Below, piece after piece: positions 57,011 through 64,000 of a stretch of 64,000 bases of DNA; position 1 is the stretch's first letter, and each line of letters starts with the position of its first letter. The DNA is from Chiridota heheva (Eukaryota > Echinodermata > Holothuroidea > Apodida > Chiridotidae). A program made the position numbers and the translations under genes. The stretch spans positions 186,001 to 250,000 of the forward strand of contig JAIGNY010002072.1 of NCBI GenBank assembly GCA_020152595.1, read 5' to 3'. The notes under the pieces are model-generated. The model searched no databases and had not been told where the DNA came from. It was given only the letters and a program-made list of their open reading frames with translations.

Positions 57011-57249
57011 TAGTTTTTTTTTTTCTCTAGAAAGCTTTCAAAGTTTGTTTAAAACTGCCTTGACATGACCTGTCATGATCAAAAACTTACAATATAAATT
57101 GTTTTCTAGTTAAAGATTACATTTTTTTTCTAGTTTAATATAATTGTATTAATAACTATAATATTTTCACAAGTTGTTTTTGAAATATTTGTACATTCAA
57201 TTGATAAACATGATGGTAATCAAAATAGTAAAACTACAGCAAGTTGTAA

Positions 57250-57835
57250 CCTCCACCAATTAAGTTGGACAGAGGTTAAGTTTTCGCCTCTGGTTGTCTG
57301 TCATCAAGATATCTCAATAACTGATGGTTGGATTTTGATTCAATATGGTGTGGTTTTGGTACTGTTTCAGGAAGAAGTGATTACAATTTGGGGCTTATTG
57401 GAATAGGGAAAGAGCAGAAATTGAGGGGTGGGGATGTTTTAGGATGAGATCTGTGAAGATTTATATAGTTAAAACGTTTCTTTGGATTCCAATGGAATTA
57501 TCCTAAACAATGAAATCATGCACTGAGAAGAAATTAACACAATCAATTTTCTGATAAGTGATTTCTTGTATCAAAGATAATCAAAACAATTGGCTTTTTG
57601 CATGAAAGGAAAATGATGGAATGTAAATCTTGGCTGAATGGAGCTCAAACAATGAATGTTTAGCCTGAATAAAACTGAAAACAATGATAAGAGGGTAGCT
57701 CCTGAAGTGTTTAGAATGCAAAATACAGATCAACAGTGAGAAAGAGATTGTTTGGGGTTATAACTTGGTGGGCCTGTATTTCGGTTAGGGAATGAACAGG
57801 GGGCGGAGGTATGCACTCTACAGAGCGCTATGATT
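57250..57835 (-). mobile_element. Dispersed element with cctccg..ttggcagagg terminus, copy 2 (inverted)
   Basis: Read on the minus strand: gctctgtagagtgcatacct, ccgcccc, then atctcatcctaaaacatccc, gagatatcttgatgacagac, cagaggcgaaaacttaacct, and at the end ttggtggaggtta. The order is the same as 34590-35105, about 70-80% alike by eye. Confidence 0.7.
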
Positions 57836-57904
57836 CTATGTAATGTTTAAACTTTTGATATGACTTAAGGAAGGGAAAATTATATTTGACTAATTATACA
57901 ATTT

Positions 57905-58323
57905 TGATTAGTTCAGGGGTCAAGGATTGGTTTGGGTTCAAGTATCTCATATGAAACAGGACTTCCAATGAAACAAAAAGGGAAAAAAATTAAGTTTTAA
58001 GTTTAATATCATAGCCACAGAAATTGTATTGTATTATAATTGTATTGTATTATAATTTGTTGTTTTTTTTGCATAAAAACCATGATATGTCAGAAAAGTA
58101 GTAAAACTGAATCAAGTACCACCTGAAGCAATTGTTATGAATGTGAGGATGAGGATGCCAACTTTCCATAGTAGACTTACTACACCAGTCATTTCTACAC
58201 AGATAAGACAGAGCTTTAAATTTAAATATCTCCTTAACGGAATAAGATTTTTGAATGCCTTTTTTACCATTTTGTAAGTCCTCTTTCACATAAGATGGAC
58301 TTGCTTGACCCCTGAACTAATCC
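57905..58323. mobile_element. TTAA inverted-repeat element, copy with both ends
   Basis: Left end gattagttcaggggtcaag, right end (reverse-complemented) ggattagttcaggggtcaag, the two termini matching nearly perfectly. TTAA follows the right end at 58324-58327; the left flank reads ttga. Shorter than the 2801-3635 copy (about 420 bp against 835). Confidence 0.75.
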
Positions 58324-58493
58324 TTAAAATTACAATCCACAGCATTGGCTCATATGAGGGGTAGCACCCATTGTTGCTTGCAGTCATAATATATGGTTAT
58401 GTTGTACCACACATACTGGTTATGACTTCTTGAGATGTCAGGTATAATGTAATCGACAGACACATCACAGTTTACATTCAGTATATGTATGTG

Positions 58494-58862
58494 GATGAGA
58501 TTGTATATGCTCGTAGTAGATAAGCATACCACAAACAGTTTGTTATGGGAGTCTATATGCTCGTAGTAGATAAGCATACCACAAACAGTTTGTTATGGGA
58601 GTCTATATGCTCGTAGTAGATAAGCATACCACAAACAGTTTGTTATGGGAGTCTATATGAGTAGATAAGCATACCACAAACAGTTTGTTATGTCTCAAGT
58701 AGTAGATAAGCATACCACAAACAGTTTGTTATGGGAGTCTATATGCATACCACAAACAGTTTGTTATGGGAGTCTATATGCTCGTAGTAGATAAGCATAC
58801 CACAAACAGTTTGTTATAAGAGTCTTTATATACTCGTAGTAGATAAGCATACCACAAAGGTT
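58494..58862. repeat. 50-bp tandem repeat, about 7 copies with internal deletions
   Basis: Unit ctatatgctcgtagtagata, agcataccacaaacagtttg, ttatgggagt. Several units are shortened by 8-20 bases. Confidence 0.93.
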
Positions 58863-60117
58863 GTTATGAGTCCTTACTGCTTTTCCATCCTTGACTTACT
58901 TCTTGGTAAATAAATCCAGCAAGGTTGGACCACGGTCTCCCTGGTTGGACGTAGGTTTTTTTTAATATGGTCATCACAGAACATATTCATACAGTATGTA
59001 GCTGCTTCAAAATGACCAAGAAATAACATTTAGTTTCACCTCTCTGAACAAATAAACTAATTTAGTGCAGACTTGAGTTTGAACTGAACCAAAGAAACTA
59101 TTTCCGCCACAATTTTTCAACTTGATGATAGTTATGTTTATATCAGTGGTTAATTTTATTGTGTGATATACGATATATCTTCATTTTACCTCACGGCAAT
59201 GCTTTTGTAAACTGCATTCTGTGAATACAATTCATGAATATTTCTGTATTTGCTTAAGTTTGTCTGGGTAGTAATTATCAAGATAACAGTGCATTATGCT
59301 GTATTTGTATAATTTGTATGTATAGTTTATATTGTTTTGAGTAATTAAAGACCCTGTGTCCAATCAGGGAGACTGTGGCCCAACCTCCCTGGATTTATTT
59401 GCCAAAAGTACATGATGAAAATCTGTTGCAATGGATTTTCAGTCCAAATTTATCAAAGCCTACAAGGTTGAGCAAAAACATCACTAATCAATAAACAAAC
59501 AAAACCTTCACTGTTAAATGCCATACTATTTGTATATTATTACTTCAAGCCAGCCACATTGACCACAGGGGAATACTTTTGTCCTTGTGTTGAATGTGAA
59601 AGTCAGTGCAGCTGCAGTGAAATCTGTTTACTATCAATATCACATTATGCCCATGTACTGGATTGTGGTTTCTGTTGTGAGCAATATAGACAGATTTGAG
59701 ATTTTGTCGGGGCTTAAGACACAAAATGTATTGCAAGGTTTAGACTTAATGTAAGTCACTGTTCCCAGAACTACACAACACAAAGTGGTTATCAAACAAA
59801 AACAGTGAATTTTCCTTCAGAAGACTGAAGATTCATGTTTACTTTGCAATGGCAGAAAGAAACAACACATTGTTACATACATTTCTGCCATCTTAATCAT
59901 GTAGAGCATTGGTGATTGGGGGTATTTGTTTATCAAATCATATTTAAACAAGGATCATTGATATAAAGAAACAGGGACAGCAGTGTATTTTCATTGTTTG
60001 GAAAAAGGAGGGATTTAGATAATTAGCAATTTTCAATGAATGATTTATTTTCTGCTTAAAGATTACTGCATGCCATTCTGTTGTTTCCATTACAAGTTGT
60101 ATTTAATACCTCTGATC
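58863..60117. other. No recognised gene
   Basis: AT-rich downstream region. Near 58940 and 59380 the words gaccacggtctccctggttg and gactgtggcccaacctccct occur in related order; meaning unclear. Confidence 0.4.
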
Positions 60118-60455
60118 TAGTTTGTTTGTTTGTTTGATAAGAGTTTAACGGCACCACAACAGCAAAGGTCAAATTGTGCCTGAGAGGTTAGATCATTCCA
60201 GAGGTAAGAAGGAGAGTAAACAGGAGGAGATTGAGAGAAATACGAGAACTAAAAGCCAGAAAGCTGGGATCGAGAGAGGCGTTTGGGTGAAAAAATAATG
60301 TAGAGATAGAGGGGGTGGGGAAGGAGGACTAAATATGGTTGTAGAAGCATGATGAAGAAAGGAGATAATTTTATCCGGAGGTTTTTTTTGGAAGAGCTCG
60401 GCTATTAAGTTGTGGGCAGCGAGGGAAAAAAATCTGTCTGCTGGTTGTTTCATTT
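60118..60455 (-). mobile_element. LINE 3' end, RNase H-type family, copy 4
   Basis: The plus strand begins tttgtttgtttgtttgataa then taacggcaccac, the reverse complement of the family 3' end. The minus-strand frame reads HNLIAELFQKKPPDKIISFL. 5'-truncated after about 340 bp. Confidence 0.88.
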
Positions 60456-60470
60456 CTCTTTCCTAACAGA

Positions 60471-61320
60471 TTTGTTTGTTTGATGAGGTCTTAACGGCAC
60501 CACGACAACGAAGGTCAAATTGTGCCTGAGAGGTCAGATCATTTTAGAGGTAGTAAGGAAAGAGACCAGGGGAAGAATGAGAGAAATTCAAGAACAAAAG
60601 CCAGAAAGCTGTGATCGAGAGAGGAGGTGCATGGGTAAAACTAAAAACAGAGTAGAGAGGGGGTGGAAGAGGAGGATTAAATATGGTTGTAGAGGGATGC
60701 ATGCTGAAGGAAGGAGACTATTTTATCTGGAGGATTTTTTTGGAAGAACTCAGCAATTGAGTTGTGGGAGCGAGAGAAGCTCTGGGAAGGTTGTACAGGG
60801 GCAAGCAAGGAGAACGTGTTGGATTGTAAGGATGCAGTGGCAATTGTTACAGAGGGGTTGGGGAACCAATAAGGAGGTGGGAGGAGTGAGGTGGGTGTGA
60901 CCAATTCTAAGACGGGTAATATGAACGTTGTCGATACGAGAAAGGTTGTTGATGGTGGATTTGATCGGGATTGTGGGCTGGATAACATGGAGTTTGTTAT
61001 CAATTTGGAAGTTCCATAAGGTTTGCCAGCGGTCACGAACAAGAGAAGCGATAAGCGGTTTGATGTCAGAGAGGGTTTTGGGAAAAGGGGAAGGGAGGAG
61101 GTTAAGGGCAAGCTTAGCGGCTGTATCAGCCCTGTCATTGCCAGGGATGCCAACATGGCTGGGGATCCAGAAGAAAAGAACACTTTTCCTGCAGAGGGTG
61201 GGAGAAAAGAGTTTCCGGAGGAGGAGGTGGCAGGTGAGGATCTAGAAAAGATCAATATAAGGCTGTGAATGAGCCGCCATCTAGTTGCTTTAGTGGCGAG
61301 TTCTTTGGTTGAGATAAATT
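60471..61320 (-). mobile_element. LINE 3' end, RNase H-type family, copy 5 (in tandem with copy 4)
   Basis: The minus strand reads WIPSHVGIPGN-type wording across frames (tcccagccatgttggcatcc, then GNDRADTAAKLAL), then LVRDRWQTL, VDNVHITRLRIGHT-like words and HNSIAEFFQKNPPDKIVSFL. The plus strand begins tttgtttgtttgatgaggtc. 5'-truncated near 61320; several frame breaks. Confidence 0.88.
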
Positions 61321-62460
61321 ACTTGCCACAGGTCGTCTTGAAAATAGGTTCATTTGACCTTGCAGCCTGAAGTACAATGCTCGTATGATGTACCCGTTTT
61401 TCATGATTGGGCATCGTAAAGAATTAAAAACAATTTTGTATGCACTTTTTCGTAATATGTTTCTGACCGAATATCGTTGTTAAATGGACTATTAAATACA
61501 GTACATGAGAGGATATCTTTTCAAGTTAAGGCTTTATCATATTTGTGACGTATAGTTGAGTAATAATAGAAAAGCATCCTCATTCCTTTGGTATAATAAA
61601 TAGAAACATTAATGTTTGGATCAAACGGGTATGATAAGTCATGATCAATCTTTATTCTGTAATACATTCATGTGTTCAGTTTGTATGCACCTTGCCTCTT
61701 AATTTGATATGGGCTCATATAGATGATAAGGCCTACAAAAAATTGTCTGTTTGCCCTTTCTTGTGGAAAATTGTAAGGGAGGGGCAGGCGAAAAAAAACT
61801 TTTCCCCACAGATCACTGAAATGGAACACTGCCTGATGACACTTTCGACCAACATTAGGCTTCAGGGTTTATAGTACCAAGAACACTTATAAAACAGAAT
61901 TCAAATGCTTCTTTATTTGCAGATTGTTGGTTCCTTTTATTTTGCTCAGTTTTTGCGCCAATGCTTTTTGTGTGATTTGGGATTTGTTTCCCTTGCCTGA
62001 CACACTCGTTACAAACAGGCAGGACAACTTTGTATTCTATCAGTCAATCATAAGCTCTTGTGGGTGGTGGGCTTTATTTTTTGCACAGTAACAACAGACA
62101 AAAGTGGTGCCACGCCACTTTGTGGGGATTTTTACGACGCATAGGGTTTTTAGGGCAGTGGAGGCGGAAAAACAAACAACCTTTTTGTTAGGCCTAAGTG
62201 TAAATGTAGCGGTGTGAAAGGTGTTGATAGAAACATGTAAGCCTTAAAATTGATGTAAACTTTTAAAGCAAAATTTAAATTTATTGGTAATCCACATACA
62301 AAGTCTGAACAAATTTGGGATGAAATATTTTTGATGATTTTTTATATTCTTGTACATTTTAGAAATGTAGCAAGAATTGAACAAATGGCAAACTGTTGAC
62401 CTCACAAGTCATTTTCTTGTAGCAAGCCCCTCTTGAAGGGTGTCTCAAGCCACATACCAT
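61321..62460. other. No recognised gene
   Basis: AT-rich flank. A 77-codon frame at 61641-61874 has no recognisable domain. Confidence 0.4.
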
Positions 62461-62474
62461 TTAAACAATTAGTT

Positions 62475-62760
62475 CAGTGGTTGGGCAAGTTCCATCTTAT
62501 GTGAAAGGGGACGTCAAAAGAAACAAAATGGTGAAGAAAGCATCCAAAAAATATTCCGTTAAGAAGATAGAAACAACAACTGAAATCAGACTAGTTGTGA
62601 TGTCACAACCTCAGATTCCTCAAAGTATTCTATCATACTTTTCCTGATATTTTGTGGCTTATAAACTGTTGGATATGTTAAGAAAAAGTGGTAAAACAGA
62701 ATCTAGTAAGGACAATTATAATTTACCACATGAAGAAATTAGAAATTTTGAGAAAAATTA
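62475..62760. mobile_element. TTAA inverted-repeat element, left half
   Basis: Starts attagttcagtggttgg after ttaaac (62459-62464) and shares gaaacaaaatggtgaagaaa, attccgttaagaagat, ttgtgatgtcacaacctcag and tattctatcata with the 2801 and 9350 copies. No matching right end found before the window end. Confidence 0.65.
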
Positions 62761-64000
62761 TTTCAAATGAAAACCAAAATGTTTAGTGGTTCTGATGCAT
62801 TGTTTCATTGTTGGTTTATTTTAAAGTTTTATGCTAACTAGCATTTTATATCATGAAACACGCTAAATAACATATATTCATAAGCCATGCCCTCCATGCA
62901 CATCAATAAAATAAAACCTGTTGACAACACTTGTATGATGCAAAACATGCATATAGTTGCACATTTATTACTGTTTTAAGAATTTCACATAAAGCCTCAC
63001 CTGCATGATATCACTACCAAAGCAATACGTCACATATACTGACCAATAGTGATAGTACTTATTTTATATAGCACCATTTCTATAAAGTACTATATTCAAG
63101 AGCGCTTTATAAACATAACTCATCTGTGTACCACATATGACATGTGTGCAATGTTTACAAGTTTTTTGGAGCATTTTCACATTTAGGTATGCTTTTTAGT
63201 GGTAGAACCTGTTGACAATATACTGTAGGCATGTACACCATAAATGACAAATAACATGCAAGTATGATACAAACAGACATATGGTTATAAATGTTTCACT
63301 TTTTCAAGATTATTTTAAATTTTCCCCTTCCCCCTCCCCACTTTGCAATATTCATGACATCACCAAAAACAATAGGGTACACAAACACACAATGGGTTAT
63401 CAGTGTATCATTTATGACTTGTACCAATGTATTGTCCTTGTGTTACTGTGTTAATTACAAAATCTTTTCAGCAAAACCATATTTAGCCCCGCCTACTATG
63501 TATATGTATATTTATGATATTCAACAATTTTATACCATGAAATATCCACTAGCTAACAACATCAATATACTAAGTATGAAACAAAACAAGACATGTAGTT
63601 GTTCAAATATGAGCATTTGAAGATTTTTTTTTACTAAAGGATTATTCCCAAAGTTTTTTGGAAAATTTTTTTCGAAAGAGCCCACTTTTAGAGCAATTTG
63701 GTACAAAATTTGGTTGATATCATATTCTGTTCAGGAAATATGGATTTTTAAAGATTTCCCAATTGCATTTTAAAGTTTTGTACAGTATGATGAATTTGTG
63801 TTTGATGATGTCATAAAGGCAATTCCATTGCAAATGTTTATGTATTTCTTTGAATGTTAATTGGTTGTTTCTGTATGATTAGAAACAATTTTCCAAAAGT
63901 AGGGTATATTTGCAATGTATATAAATTCCTAACTTTCATCAATTTATTTTTCTAACAGGTTTTACTAATAAAAAAAGATGATAGATTTTAATGAAATACA
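62761..64000. other. No recognised gene
   Basis: AT-rich sequence up to the window edge. A 109-codon frame at 63291-63620 is open but shows no domain, repeat relation or splice evidence. Confidence 0.4.

Noticed and set aside
60520..61268. Plus-strand frames of 81-126 codons
   Set aside because: Antisense to the LINE copy that runs on the minus strand.
63291..63620. 109-codon plus-strand frame near the right edge
   Set aside because: No recognisable domain and no splice-site context; could be chance in AT-rich DNA.

Overview
This is nuclear DNA of an animal. It is AT-rich and its genes are cut into short exons (48-297 bp) by long introns with GT/AG borders. The gaps are full of minisatellites and decayed non-LTR retrotransposons. 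The protein sequences, the LINE types (CR1/jockey-like with a PHD-type finger, an RTE-like one, and one with an RNase H tail) and frequent short motifs such as aggccta suggest a marine invertebrate, perhaps an echinoderm or relative. The phylum is an inference and is weakly held.

Two protein-coding genes are supported, both DEAD-box RNA helicases of the spliceosome, arranged head to head. On the minus strand is the orthologue of DDX23 (PRP28, the U5/tri-snRNP helicase). Its start is at 20634, and ten coding exons run leftward to base 68; the C-terminal helicase half lies beyond the left edge. On the plus strand is the orthologue of DDX42 (SF3b125, a U2 snRNP/SF3b-associated helicase). Seventeen coding exons between 34197 and 56723 encode a 790-residue protein. 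About 13.5 kb separates the two starts.

Layout: 1-20634 is DDX23, with introns holding a 31-bp array (651-1949), a TTAA-flanked inverted-repeat element (2801-3635), a 19-bp AT-rich array (3725-4975) that nearly touches an exon, a TIR transposon with a clean target duplication (10085-11136), a 64-70-bp array with a 530-bp higher-order period (14905-17350) and LINE pieces. 20635-34196 is intergenic or 5' untranslated DNA with a decayed 3-kb LINE (25330-28460). 34197-56723 is DDX42, whose introns hold five tandem arrays (19-bp twice, 23-bp, 58-bp, 39-bp), a TCA microsatellite and three copies of an RNase H-type LINE. 56724-64000 is the DDX42 3' end followed by repeats only; I see no further gene there.

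Main points for a second look: a one-base insertion breaks the DDX23 reading frame at about 7761; several intronic arrays repeat splice-site-like sequence in the sense orientation of these two splicing-helicase genes; the 39-bp array grew inside a LINE 3' tail whose single-copy ancestor is visible elsewhere in the window; and one minisatellite family occurs twice in DDX42 with a shared downstream flank, as expected of a mobile minisatellite element.
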